A stretch of DNA of 64,000 bases, from positions 43,401 through 107,400 of the forward strand of contig CAZWHQ010000007.1 in NCBI GenBank assembly GCA_964633715.1, read 5' to 3'. The position numbers were made by a program, and so were the translations under genes. The stretch comes from JAUWVG01 sp964633715 (GTDB lineage: Bacteria > Acidobacteriota > Aminicenantia > Aminicenantales > Aminicenantaceae). Below, piece by piece: positions 23,602 through 32,104 of the stretch. Position 1 is the first letter of the stretch; every line of letters starts with the position of its first letter. The notes below the pieces were generated by a model. The model did no database searches. It had not been told where the DNA came from and saw only the letters and a program-made list of their open reading frames with translations.

Positions 23602-25950
23602 ATGAGCAGAGAAAGCCAACTTTTCACAGCCCTGGAAACACTGAAAAAATCTAGCCATCATACAGACTCGATAACAGCAGTCAAACATATACCTGTTCAG
23701 GAGGGTAAATACAGAGAATATCCTAAAGAAGTCCATCCGGCTCTAGTTGAAGTTCTACAGGAAAAAGGTTTTTCAAGACTCTACACACATCAACTCCAAT
23801 CCTGGCAGCTACTCCACGAGCATAAAAACGTTGTCGTTGTCACACCGACCGCCTCGGGAAAAACGCTCTGTTACAATCTGCCTGTGCTCGACTCAATCCT
23901 GAAGAATCCATCTTCAAGAGCTATATACCTTTTCCCCACAAAAGCTCTCTCCCAGGACCAAAAAGCTGAATTGGACGGGACCATCAAGAAGCTTCCCGAG
24001 GAAGTGAGACTTTTCACGTATGACGGAGACACTCCTCAGGACGCAAGAAAGGCTATCCGGGCGCGAGGACATATTATTCTCACCAATCCGGACATGCTGC
24101 ACACAGGGATTCTTCCTCACCATACAAAATGGATGAAACTCTTTGAAAACCTGAAATATATTGTTATTGACGAACTGCACAACTATCGCGGAATTTTCGG
24201 GAGTCATCTGGCCAATATCATTAGACGCCTGAAAAGGATCGCAAATTTTTACGGCTCTTCACCTCAGTTTATTCTCTGTACGGCAACAATTGCCAATCCT
24301 AAGGAAATGTCTGAAAAAACCATAGAGGAACCTGTGACCCTTATCGATGAAAATGGATCTCCTCATGGAGAAAAATACTTCATATTTTACAATCCGCCGG
24401 TCGTTAACAAATTTCTTGGCATTCGCCGGTCCTACGTGAATGAATCACGACGTGTGGCCGCTCTTTTTCTGAGACACAACCTGCAAACAATCGTATTCGC
24501 GAGGAGCCGCCTTATCACCGAGGTCCTCGTCACATATCTCAAGGAGGACATCGAAAAAGGCATTCAAAAAGAAGGGCAAATCCGCGGATACAGGGGAGGA
24601 TATCTACCCTTAAAAAGACGAGAAATCGAAAAAAAATTAAGGAATGGAGATATTTTGGGAGTTGTCTCTACAAACGCCCTCGAGTTGGGCATCGATATCG
24701 GGAGCCTGGATGTGGCTGTGCTGGCCGGATACCCCGGAAGCATTGCCAGCACCTGGCAGAGAGCAGGCCGTGCTGGCCGAAAAACGGGGAAATCTGCGGC
24801 TATCCTCGTCGCCACAAGCGCACCCCTGGATCAATTCATGGTGAACAATCCAGACTATTTTTTCTCTAAGACCCCTGAGAGGGCCCTGATAAATCCGGAC
24901 AACCTTTCGATCCTGGTCAATCATATCGAATGTGCCGCGTTTGAACTTCCCTTCCAAAAGGGAGAAAAATTCGGAGAGGCGGATATTGAAGAAATCCTCC
25001 GGTTTCTCGAAGACGAGAAGATGGTCCATCATTCGGACGACAAATGGTTCTGGATTTCCGAAGCCTATCCGGCTGACGGCGTCAATCTCAGAAGTGTCAG
25101 CTCGGACAATTTTGTCGTCGTTGACACAACAGAAAAAGCAAAAGTGGTCGCCGAAGTGGACTATGGCTCAGCTTTGACAACCCTCCATCCAAAGGCTATC
25201 TATATCTGTGAGGGAATCCAGTATTATGTTGAAAAATTGGATTTCGATCAGAGAAAAGCCTACGTCAAAAAAACGGATATCGATTACTATACGGACGCCA
25301 TTGACTATACCAAAATCAAGATTTTGGATGAATTCGACAAAAAGGTTCTGGCTCGTTCCCCGATTCTTCATGGTGAAGTGCATATGGCGACTCAAGTCGT
25401 GGGATTCAAAAAAATAAAATTCTTCACCATGGAAAACGTCGGAGCCGGAGATTTGAGTCTCCCTCAGAACGAGATGCACACCACGGCCTACTGGATGACC
25501 ATTCCTTCAGAACTTTTTCATTCCCTGCCTTTCTCTTCAGAAGAGAGAATCAATGGTCTGTTTGGCCTCTCCTATTGTTTGCACCACGTCTCGCCGATAT
25601 TTATGATGTGTGATATTCATGATGTGGGTGTTGTTGTTGGTGATAATTCTTCAGGAAGATCCATTCCTCCTCGAGACATCCCCTTCAAAATACCCGATGA
25701 AGATGAACCCATCGACTTCTCAAACATTGCTTTCGAACCAAACATTTTCATCTATGACAACTTCCCGGGGGGCATCGGTCTGAGTCCGTCTCTCTTCGAA
25801 CTGGGCAAAGAACTGCTGGAACAATGCCAGAAAACGATTTCATCCTGTCCCTGTCAAGAGGGATGTCCATCTTGTGTCGGACCAACCAAAGAGAGCGGAA
25901 AGGGGGCCAAGCAGGTCGCTCTCCGAATTCTTGGAGATCTGCTTACTTAA
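23602..25950 (+). CDS. DEAD/DEAH-box helicase with DUF1998 (MrfA/YprA family)
   Basis: A 782-residue superfamily 2 helicase. Motif I is TPTASGKTL (about residues 95-103), motif II DELHNYRG, motif III CTATIANP, and the second RecA domain has ALELGIDIGSLDVAVLAGYPGS and QRAGRAGRKTG. The C-terminal domain ends in the four-cysteine cluster CPCQEGCPSC, diagnostic of DUF1998 proteins of the YprA/MrfA group. In B. subtilis MrfA, with the nuclease MrfB, helps repair mitomycin C adducts outside canonical UvrABC repair. Here it is divergent from uvrA, and no mrfB-like nuclease is next to it. The archaeal and yeast Hrq1-like relatives have similar layouts. Confidence 0.92.
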   Translation: MSRESQLFTALETLKKSSHHTDSITAVKHIPVQEGKYREYPKEVHPALVEVLQEKGFSRLYTHQLQSWQLLHEHKNVVVVTPTASGKTLCYNLPVLDSILKNPSSRAIYLFPTKALSQDQKAELDGTIKKLPEEVRLFTYDGDTPQDARKAIRARGHIILTNPDMLHTGILPHHTKWMKLFENLKYIVIDELHNYRGIFGSHLANIIRRLKRIANFYGSSPQFILCTATIANPKEMSEKTIEEPVTLIDENGSPHGEKYFIFYNPPVVNKFLGIRRSYVNESRRVAALFLRHNLQTIVFARSRLITEVLVTYLKEDIEKGIQKEGQIRGYRGGYLPLKRREIEKKLRNGDILGVVSTNALELGIDIGSLDVAVLAGYPGSIASTWQRAGRAGRKTGKSAAILVATSAPLDQFMVNNPDYFFSKTPERALINPDNLSILVNHIECAAFELPFQKGEKFGEADIEEILRFLEDEKMVHHSDDKWFWISEAYPADGVNLRSVSSDNFVVVDTTEKAKVVAEVDYGSALTTLHPKAIYICEGIQYYVEKLDFDQRKAYVKKTDIDYYTDAIDYTKIKILDEFDKKVLARSPILHGEVHMATQVVGFKKIKFFTMENVGAGDLSLPQNEMHTTAYWMTIPSELFHSLPFSSEERINGLFGLSYCLHHVSPIFMMCDIHDVGVVVGDNSSGRSIPPRDIPFKIPDEDEPIDFSNIAFEPNIFIYDNFPGGIGLSPSLFELGKELLEQCQKTISSCPCQEGCPSCVGPTKESGKGAKQVALRILGDLLT

Positions 25951-25970
25951 ATAATGGATAAGAAATGTGT

Positions 25971-26621
25971 CTATTTGGACGTAAGTTTGGAGAGCTGTTT
26001 GTCTTCGCCCATGATAATGAGAATATCGCTGTCCTTTATGACAAAATCAGATGCAGGGACATAGGTTATTTTTTCAGGGATGATTTCTTTCACAGCAATA
26101 ATCTCGATACCATATTTATTCCGCAGGTCTAATTCCTTTAAGCTCTTGCCGATGAATTTTTCAGGAGGAGCAATTTCCTGAATCCCTACCCCCAACTGCA
26201 GGGGAAGATATTCAAGGATGTTGGGATTGCTGAGCCTGAGCGCGGTTTTAATAGCCATGTCCTTCTCTGGGAAAATAACTTCCGTCGCACCGACAGCATC
26301 GAGTATTTTCGCATGATCTTCTGTCAGGGCCTTCGCCACGATTCGGCCCGTGCCGACTTCATGAAGATAGAGAACAGTCAGGATAGAGGGCTCCATCTCT
26401 GGCGCCAGGCTGACAATCACCACATCCATATCCTGAATTCCCAAGGCTAAAAGATTTTCCTTGTCAGCTGCATCCATGTGGACTGCATTTGAAACAAAAG
26501 TTTTTACTTCCTCTATTTTTTCTTTGTCTTTGTCAACAGCAAGAACCTCGTTTCCATTTTCATAAAGCATTTTGGCCACATTGGAACCAAAACTTCCAAG
26601 ACCTAACACTGCAAATTTCAT
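25971..26621 (-). CDS. Ktr/Trk potassium uptake regulatory subunit (RCK domains)
   Basis: A 216-residue cytoplasmic gating subunit. The N-terminal RCK/TrkA-N Rossmann domain starts MKFAVLGLGSFGSNVA with the dinucleotide-binding Gly pattern and an acidic residue after beta 2 (AVDKD); the C-terminal TrkA-C domain follows (about residues 135-216). It should form a ring under the membrane partner and open it in response to ATP/ADP or NAD(H), and c-di-AMP in some bacteria. A single-RCK protein next to a KtrB-like gene is the KtrAB arrangement. A strong ribosome site (AGGAGTGAGG) precedes the ATG; the gene starts 27 bases after ktrB. Confidence 0.9.
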   Translation of the reverse strand: MKFAVLGLGSFGSNVAKMLYENGNEVLAVDKDKEKIEEVKTFVSNAVHMDAADKENLLALGIQDMDVVIVSLAPEMEPSILTVLYLHEVGTGRIVAKALTEDHAKILDAVGATEVIFPEKDMAIKTALRLSNPNILEYLPLQLGVGIQEIAPPEKFIGKSLKELDLRNKYGIEIIAVKEIIPEKITYVPASDFVIKDSDILIIMGEDKQLSKLTSK

Positions 26622-26648
26622 GGCAACCTCACTCCTCTTTATTCCAAG

Positions 26649-28013
26649 TTACCCGATCATCACGTTTTCTTCAAGATACGCATACCGCCCAAAAGACTTC
26701 TGCCGACTAAAGGCCCATAGAAGAGTAAGTGGGCCTATCCTTCCTATATACATCGTCACTATGATCACAATTTTTGCAGCCGTGTTCAATCGAGGCGTAA
26801 TCCCAAGAGAAAGGCCTACCGTTCCAAAGGCCGAAAAAACCTCGAAGACAACTTCTCTCATGGTAAATTCTGGTTGAACGAGCGACAGGATGAACGTAGA
26901 AAAGAAAAGAATGGAAAAACTCAACGTCACAACCGTAAAAGCCCTCATAATCAAATCGTTGGGAAGAGTCCTGTAATAAAGATTTACAGAATTTCGCGCG
27001 GTTATTTTGGATTTAAGAAAGGCAAAAATCACTCCGAACGTGCTCGTCTTGATTCCACCTCCCGTTGAACCCGAAGACGCACCAATAAACATGAGGAGAA
27101 TCAAAAGCATTACAGAGGAAAAACTGATAGCGTTCAAATTCATTGTGCTGAAACCCGCAGTGCGGGCCGTCACGACTTGAAAGAGAGAAGCAAGAATTTT
27201 ACCCCCGATTGAAAAAGTTCGCAAAGCCTGATTCCACTCAACAATCAAGAACACGATCCAGGGCAGGAAGATAAGGAAAAATGAAAAGGACAGGACAATT
27301 TTTGTATGAAGGGAAATGCGTATTTTCTTTTTTTTCAAAAACGTAAAAAACAGATCTTTTAGCTCCATAAGCACAAGAAACCCAATGCCTCCAAAAATGA
27401 TCAACAACATTATTATCGCATTTATCCAGATATCATTTCTATACGCTCCCAAGCTGTCGCTGAAAAGAGAGAAGCCAGCATTGCAGAAGGCTGATATCGA
27501 ATGGAAGATCGATTGAAATAAACCCTTGCTAAAGGACACCCCCTTCCCCCAACGAATAAACAACAGAAACGCACCGATGGCTTCCATACCAAAAACAAAG
27601 AAAAAAACACTTTTTATTAAAGTTTTCACATCCTTTGGCGCCGCATGATGGAATTCCTGCTGGATGATGATTCTGTCCGTGAATGAGATTTTCTTCCCTG
27701 CGGCAAAAAGGATGAGAGTCGAAAACGTCATGATTCCCACTCCCCCCAATTGAAACAAAAGCATGTTGAGAATCTGACCAAAGGGAGCAAAATAGGTCGG
27801 CGTGTCATGAACGGATAAGCCTGTCACACATACGGATGAGGTCGCTCGAAACAGCGCATCAATCAAGGATATATGACCGGTCTTAGTGCTGAGGGGGAGT
27901 AGGAATAGGCCCGCTCCGACAACCATGGCCGCGAGGAAGCTCAGGGCAAGGAACTGTGCTGGACTAAACTTTTTTTCACCCTTCCGGTTCTTTTGATTTT
28001 TCATCTGCCCCAT
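26649..28013 (-). CDS. KtrB/TrkH-type potassium transporter membrane subunit
   Basis: A 454-residue (from ATG 28013) Na+- or H+-dependent K+ translocator with four M1-P-M2 repeats; pore-loop glycines appear in SVCVTGLSV, FCNAGFSLF, TARTAGFST and FGTVGLSLG. The start is uncertain: ATG 28055 and TTG 28061 are in frame upstream, but a TTGACA/TAGATT promoter covers that stretch, and KtrB proteins have a short N-terminus before the first helix, so I prefer 28013. It is followed by the RCK subunit gene 27 bases downstream. The two together form a complete K+ uptake system for osmotic and pH balance. Confidence 0.88.
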   Translation of the reverse strand: MGQMKNQKNRKGEKKFSPAQFLALSFLAAMVVGAGLFLLPLSTKTGHISLIDALFRATSSVCVTGLSVHDTPTYFAPFGQILNMLLFQLGGVGIMTFSTLILFAAGKKISFTDRIIIQQEFHHAAPKDVKTLIKSVFFFVFGMEAIGAFLLFIRWGKGVSFSKGLFQSIFHSISAFCNAGFSLFSDSLGAYRNDIWINAIIMLLIIFGGIGFLVLMELKDLFFTFLKKKKIRISLHTKIVLSFSFFLIFLPWIVFLIVEWNQALRTFSIGGKILASLFQVVTARTAGFSTMNLNAISFSSVMLLILLMFIGASSGSTGGGIKTSTFGVIFAFLKSKITARNSVNLYYRTLPNDLIMRAFTVVTLSFSILFFSTFILSLVQPEFTMREVVFEVFSAFGTVGLSLGITPRLNTAAKIVIIVTMYIGRIGPLTLLWAFSRQKSFGRYAYLEENVMIG

Positions 28014-28032
28014 GAGATCATTCCAAGTTCCA

Positions 28033-28061
28033 AATCTATTACTTGATGAAGGCATTGTCAA
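28033..28061 (-). promoter_or_regulatory. Sigma-70-type promoter of the potassium uptake genes
   Basis: Minus strand: consensus TTGACA (28061-28056), 17-base spacer, TAGATT (28038-28033), 19 bases before ATG 28013. It argues against the longer ktrB reading frame. Confidence 0.55.
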
Positions 28062-28139
28062 TCAGCATTTGGGCTCCAAACTAAACACTCGCTCTTTTTC
28101 TGTCGTATTTACTTTGAAACTCATCCAGGCGGGCACAAT

Positions 28140-28168
28140 TTGACTTTACGCCTGGTATATGCTACTTT
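28140..28168 (+). promoter_or_regulatory. Sigma-70-type promoter of the tol genes
   Basis: TTGACT (28140-28145), 17-base spacer, TACTTT (28163-28168), 15 bases before the tolQ ATG at 28184. The leader would be about 8 bases long with no Shine-Dalgarno sequence. Confidence 0.65.
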
Positions 28169-28183
28169 TTTTTCAGTAAAACA

Positions 28184-28846
28184 ATGAATTTTTTTAAACT
28201 TATTTTGCAAGCAAGTCCGATTGTCCAAGTGGTTCTTCTCATTCTTATGTTCTTCTCGGTCTTTTCTTGGGCCGTCATTTTTTTCAAAAAAAACACACTC
28301 AAGGCCGCCGCTACACGATCTGAAAAATTTATGGAAGTTTTTCATAAAAGCCAGAATTTGAGTGAAGTCAACGAGGCCGCTAAAAAATATAAGGGCAGTC
28401 CTCTGGCGCTCCTCTTCCAGGCCGGATATCGAGAATTGGCCTATTTAAGCAAGGGAAATCCTGAACCGAGCATCACCCCCACAAAATTGGAAAGTCTCAA
28501 CCGTGCCCTTATCAGGGCATCAAACGCAGAGATTTCCAGGCTGGAAAAGATGATGATGTTTCTGGCTACAACAGGAAGTGTGACTCCTTTCATCGGGCTT
28601 TTTGGAACGGTATGGGGAATCATGAACGCCTTCACCCAACTCGGTGTGATGAGGGTCGCCACTCTGGATACGGTCGCTCCCGGAATCGCAGAAGCCTTGA
28701 TTGCCACGGCACTGGGTTTGTTCGCGGCCATTCCGGCCGTGGTTTTTTACAACTTGTACCTCCAGAGGATCAAGAATACGATCACTCAGATGGAAGATTT
28801 TTCCCTTGAATTTCTCAACATCATAGAAAGACTCTATGGCATTTAA
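28184..28846 (+). CDS. tolQ: TolQ (MotA/TolQ/ExbB proton channel)
   Basis: A 220-residue inner-membrane protein with three transmembrane helices (about residues 10-32, 130-152, 165-188). The TM2/TM3 channel segments ATTGSVTPFIGLFGTVWGIMNAF and PGIAEALIATALGLFAAIPAVVFYN are the family signature. With TolR it uses proton flow to energise TolA and keep the outer membrane attached during division. It opens a tolQ-tolR-tolA-tolB unit and overlaps tolR by 11 bases. ExbB is a sequence relative, but the tolB and pal genes downstream decide for TolQ. Confidence 0.94.
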   Translation: MNFFKLILQASPIVQVVLLILMFFSVFSWAVIFFKKNTLKAAATRSEKFMEVFHKSQNLSEVNEAAKKYKGSPLALLFQAGYRELAYLSKGNPEPSITPTKLESLNRALIRASNAEISRLEKMMMFLATTGSVTPFIGLFGTVWGIMNAFTQLGVMRVATLDTVAPGIAEALIATALGLFAAIPAVVFYNLYLQRIKNTITQMEDFSLEFLNIIERLYGI

Positions 28847-29282
28847 AGTTCAAAGAATAAGTCAAAAAGAGGTGGGGACCTCCCTTTCCGAAATTAACGT
28901 CACCCCCCTGGTCGACGTCATGCTTGTTCTTCTTATTATCTTTATGGTCACAGCCCCTATGATGAAATCGGGTATAGGCGTCAATCTCCCTCAGGCTGAA
29001 ACCCAGTCGGCTCCTTCAGATGACGGTCTCACAATCACCATCACCAGAGATATGTACATCCATATGGAGGATCAAGTTATCAACCAAATGCTTCTCGAAG
29101 ACAAACTGAAAGAATACTTTATGGGGCAGGAGAGTAAGATCGTTTTTCTTAAAGGGGACAAGGATCTTCCCTATGGATTTGTATTCCATGTTATGGATAT
29201 CATAAAAAAAGCGGGAATCGAAACCATCGGTCTAATCGCCGATCCAAAAGAACTCGACAAAGAATACAGAGACAATTCATGA
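28836..29282 (+). CDS. tolR: TolR (ExbD/TolR family)
   Basis: A 148-residue protein with one N-terminal transmembrane helix carrying the proton-relay Asp (NVTPLVDVMLVLLIIFMVT, about residues 20-38) and a periplasmic domain of about 100 residues ending in GFVFHVMDIIKKAGIETIGLIAD. It works with TolQ. The start overlaps tolQ and the stop overlaps the next gene by 4 bases, so the three are translated together. Confidence 0.94.
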   Translation: MAFKVQRISQKEVGTSLSEINVTPLVDVMLVLLIIFMVTAPMMKSGIGVNLPQAETQSAPSDDGLTITITRDMYIHMEDQVINQMLLEDKLKEYFMGQESKIVFLKGDKDLPYGFVFHVMDIIKKAGIETIGLIADPKELDKEYRDNS

Positions 29283-30088
29283 CTGTGGTCGCTATGAAAT
29301 CTGAAAGCGAGCGCTTTAAAAAGGCGATTTATATCTCCATAACAGCCCATGTGGTGCTCTTCCTCATCCTCCTGTTCTCCCCCCACATCCGGCTGCCGGC
29401 GAGCAAAAAGATGATCCATTATGTCAATGTCTTCTCCATCCCCGGTGGTGGAGGCGGGGGAGGGGGTGCTGAAAACGTCAGCCTTAAAACGCCGGCTCAG
29501 GAAGAAGTGATCGAAACGATCGTTCCAAAACGGGAAAGCCTGCAGGATCTCACCACACCGCAGAAAATGGAAGAACAGAGCACGTCATCTCTCCGATTTC
29601 CCGTAGATAAACCCAAACGGGAAAAGGCGCCGCCTGAAGAGAAAAAAACGGTCATCGAAAAGCAGACCAAACCGACTCCTAAAAAAGCGGAGCAGAAAGA
29701 GACAGCCACAACATTAGGGAGTGGAACCGGTATAAAAATCGGAATCGGCGGGGGTGAAGGAAGTGGTGAGGGGGCTGGTTCTGGATTCGAATCGGAAATT
29801 GGCCTGTCTAACTTTCCCTTTTCCTATTATCTCCGTCAGCTCAGCAGCAGGCTCTCCAACTTTTGGGTGAAACCCCTATCAAGACAGGACCTGTTCACGA
29901 CGGTCTTTTTCAGGATTTACAGGGACGGCAGTATTGGTGATTTAAAAATCGTCGAAAAAAGCGGAAACAGCATCCTCGATCGCTCCGCCATCCGGGCCAT
30001 CACACTTGCGGAACCCTTTGCTCCTCTTCCTCAGGCCTATGCTTATAATTACCTTGAAATCCAACTTATATTCGAGCATGGAAAATGA
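29279..30088 (+). CDS. tolA: TolA/TonB-like energy transducer with glycine-rich spacers
   Basis: A 269-residue protein with one N-terminal transmembrane helix (about residues 17-36), a run of nine glycines just after it, a charged Pro/Lys/Glu periplasmic spacer (about residues 60-140), a second Gly/Ser-rich stretch (GIGGGEGSGEGAGSG) and a C-terminal TonB/TolA domain (residues about 180-269, with FRIYRDGSIGDLKIVEKSGN and AFAPLPQ-like end). It links the TolQR motor to TolB-Pal at the outer membrane. It is shorter than E. coli TolA, whose long helical spacer is replaced. The name rests on gene context; TonB-like is an alternative. Confidence 0.85.
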   Translation: MTVVAMKSESERFKKAIYISITAHVVLFLILLFSPHIRLPASKKMIHYVNVFSIPGGGGGGGGAENVSLKTPAQEEVIETIVPKRESLQDLTTPQKMEEQSTSSLRFPVDKPKREKAPPEEKKTVIEKQTKPTPKKAEQKETATTLGSGTGIKIGIGGGEGSGEGAGSGFESEIGLSNFPFSYYLRQLSSRLSNFWVKPLSRQDLFTTVFFRIYRDGSIGDLKIVEKSGNSILDRSAIRAITLAEPFAPLPQAYAYNYLEIQLIFEHGK

Positions 30089-31404
30089 AAACAAAAAGTT
30101 TGCTTATCCTGACCACTTTGTTTTTCTCGGCTGGGATTCTTCTCCACTCTCAACAGAGAGTCACCTTAACAATTGGAGAGGGGATGCCGGCTTACCCCTT
30201 GGCCATCCCAAAATTTATCATTCACGATCCATCCCCTGAAATCAAAGCTTCCCCTGAGGTTAGGGCGGCCGCTGAGGAAATCTATCAGATTGTCCGTGCG
30301 GATCTGAAATACTCCCGGATATTTAATCCCGTCCCCGACAGCTACTATTCCTGGATCCGCCCGCTGGATCCGGAAGAAATTTTCTTCAAGGATTGGGAAT
30401 CTATTCAAGCTCAGATTCTTTTTGTAGGAGAGGTATCCCAAGGTGAGGGAAACAATGTCATATTCGAAGGCAAGCTCTACGATGTCAAAGCCGGTGAACG
30501 CATCACAGGCAAACGATACACCGGAGACAGCAGCCTTTTGCGCTTGATGGCACACAGAATGTCGGATGAGGTGATAAAAATGTTCGGAGAAACCCCTATT
30601 TTCCAGTCCAAAGTCGCATTCATTTCCGACCGCGATGGGAATGACGAATTGTATATGATGGACTATGACGGGTTTAATCTGACACGGCTCACCTTCAATG
30701 AAACCATCGATTATATGCCGGGTTGGACAGCCGATGGGAAAAAAATCGCCTACACCTCCTACAGGGGTGACAAGGCTACACTCTGGCTCTATTCTATCTA
30801 TGAGGGCGAAAGAACCATTGTGTTTGATGAAGGAACAACTTATGCCCCGGTCTTTTCCCCCAATGGAAGAAAGATGGCCTTCTGTTCCACAGAAGATGAA
30901 GGAAACTCGGAAATTTATACAGCCAACAGCGACGGGAAAAACATCAAACGTCTGACCTTCAACAGGGCCATCGACACAGCCCCCACATGGTCTCCCAACA
31001 GCCGTCTTATTGCTTTCACCTCAGACCGGGGAGGAACACCTCAAATTTATATCATGGATGCCGAGGGTTCGAACGTGGAACGTGTCAGCTTCGGAGGAAA
31101 TTACCACGATGGGCCTGCCTGGTCCCCAACTGCCAATATGATCGCCTATGTTTCTCGAGTCAATCAGATTTTCGACATCTATGTGCTAAACCGGGACACT
31201 AACAGGATTGTCAAACTCACAGAAAGCAATGCACGAAATGAATCCCCCACATGGTCTCCAGACGGACGGCACATCATCTATTCATCAAATATCAGTGGGT
31301 CCATTCAGCTCTGGACAATCGACTATGACGGTGCAAATCGCCGCCGATTGACTTCTTCGGGAACCAACAAGCTTCCCGAATGGTCCCGTTCAACCGCAAA
31401 ATGA
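30085..31404 (+). CDS. tolB: Tol-Pal system protein TolB
   Basis: A 439-residue periplasmic protein: signal peptide (about residues 1-22), an alpha/beta N-terminal domain (about 25-170, including VRADLKYSRIFNPV and GDSSLLRLMAHRMSDEV) and a six-bladed beta propeller with repeated motifs such as ISDRDGNDELYMMDYDG, APVFSPNGRKMAFCS and PTWSPDGRHIIYSS. TolB binds Pal and TolA. The start overlaps the tolA stop by 4 bases. After it 129 bases with an own promoter lead to pal. Confidence 0.95.
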   Translation: MKTKSLLILTTLFFSAGILLHSQQRVTLTIGEGMPAYPLAIPKFIIHDPSPEIKASPEVRAAAEEIYQIVRADLKYSRIFNPVPDSYYSWIRPLDPEEIFFKDWESIQAQILFVGEVSQGEGNNVIFEGKLYDVKAGERITGKRYTGDSSLLRLMAHRMSDEVIKMFGETPIFQSKVAFISDRDGNDELYMMDYDGFNLTRLTFNETIDYMPGWTADGKKIAYTSYRGDKATLWLYSIYEGERTIVFDEGTTYAPVFSPNGRKMAFCSTEDEGNSEIYTANSDGKNIKRLTFNRAIDTAPTWSPNSRLIAFTSDRGGTPQIYIMDAEGSNVERVSFGGNYHDGPAWSPTANMIAYVSRVNQIFDIYVLNRDTNRIVKLTESNARNESPTWSPDGRHIIYSSNISGSIQLWTIDYDGANRRRLTSSGTNKLPEWSRSTAK

Positions 31405-31439
31405 ATAACTTACACTCAAAAAAAAATAGTCTTCCCCAT

Positions 31440-31468
31440 TTGACATATAGTTTTTTTACAGGTATAAA
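31440..31468 (+). promoter_or_regulatory. Strong sigma-70 promoter of pal
   Basis: Consensus TTGACA (31440-31445), 17-base spacer, TATAAA (31463-31468). The ATG at 31534 is 65 bases further and has a strong ribosome site (AAGGAGGTC), so pal, an abundant lipoprotein, is probably expressed separately from tolB at a higher level. Confidence 0.8.
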
Positions 31469-31533
31469 AATAAGGCAATTATTAAAACGTTCCTAACAGA
31501 ACAGAGGAAATTTGTAGACTCTAAGGAGGTCAA

Positions 31534-32088
31534 ATGAAAAAAACGATCGTATTTTCGCTAGCATTCCTTCTGATCTTTGGGTTTTTTATCTCCTGCAAGA
31601 AAAAAGTCGAAGAGACTCCACCGCCGCCCCCACCTCAGGTTAAAGAACAGCCCAAAGTAGAAAAAGTGGAAAAACCTGTTGTCGTCAAAGAACCCGAATT
31701 GACGGAAGAGGAAATTTTCATGCAGAAATCCCTTGAAGAGCTTAACAGAGAAGCTCCCCTCAGAATGGTCCATTTCGACTTTGACAAATACTTTATCAGG
31801 GAAGATGCAAAGCCAATTTTGGAAGCCAATGCAGCCTATCTGAAAAAGTGGAGATCTGTCAAAGTCTTAATTGAAGGGCACTGCGACGAAAGGGGCACAG
31901 AAGAGTACAATCTTGCCTTGGGAGAAAAGAGGGCAAAAAGTACATTTGATTATCTTGTATCCTTAGGCATTTCCGCAGACAGGCTTAAGACTATTTCCTA
32001 TGGAAAAAGCCAACCTTTGGATACAGGTTCAAACGAAATTGCCTGGCAGAAAAACAGACGAGCTCAACCTACCATCATCGAAAAATAA
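31534..32088 (+). CDS. pal: Peptidoglycan-associated lipoprotein Pal
   Basis: A 184-residue outer-membrane lipoprotein. The signal sequence ends in the lipobox FISC (Cys21), followed by a proline-rich tether (PPPPPPQ) and an OmpA-like domain with FDFDKYFIREDA, VLIEGHCDERGTEEYNLALGEKRA and a C-terminal SYGKSQPLDTG segment that binds diaminopimelate in peptidoglycan. It has an own strong promoter and ribosome site, and is followed 16 bases later by a CpoB-like gene. Confidence 0.95.
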   Translation: MKKTIVFSLAFLLIFGFFISCKKKVEETPPPPPPQVKEQPKVEKVEKPVVVKEPELTEEEIFMQKSLEELNREAPLRMVHFDFDKYFIREDAKPILEANAAYLKKWRSVKVLIEGHCDERGTEEYNLALGEKRAKSTFDYLVSLGISADRLKTISYGKSQPLDTGSNEIAWQKNRRAQPTIIEK

Positions 32089-32104
32089 AAATTAGTCTAC
32101 GTAG

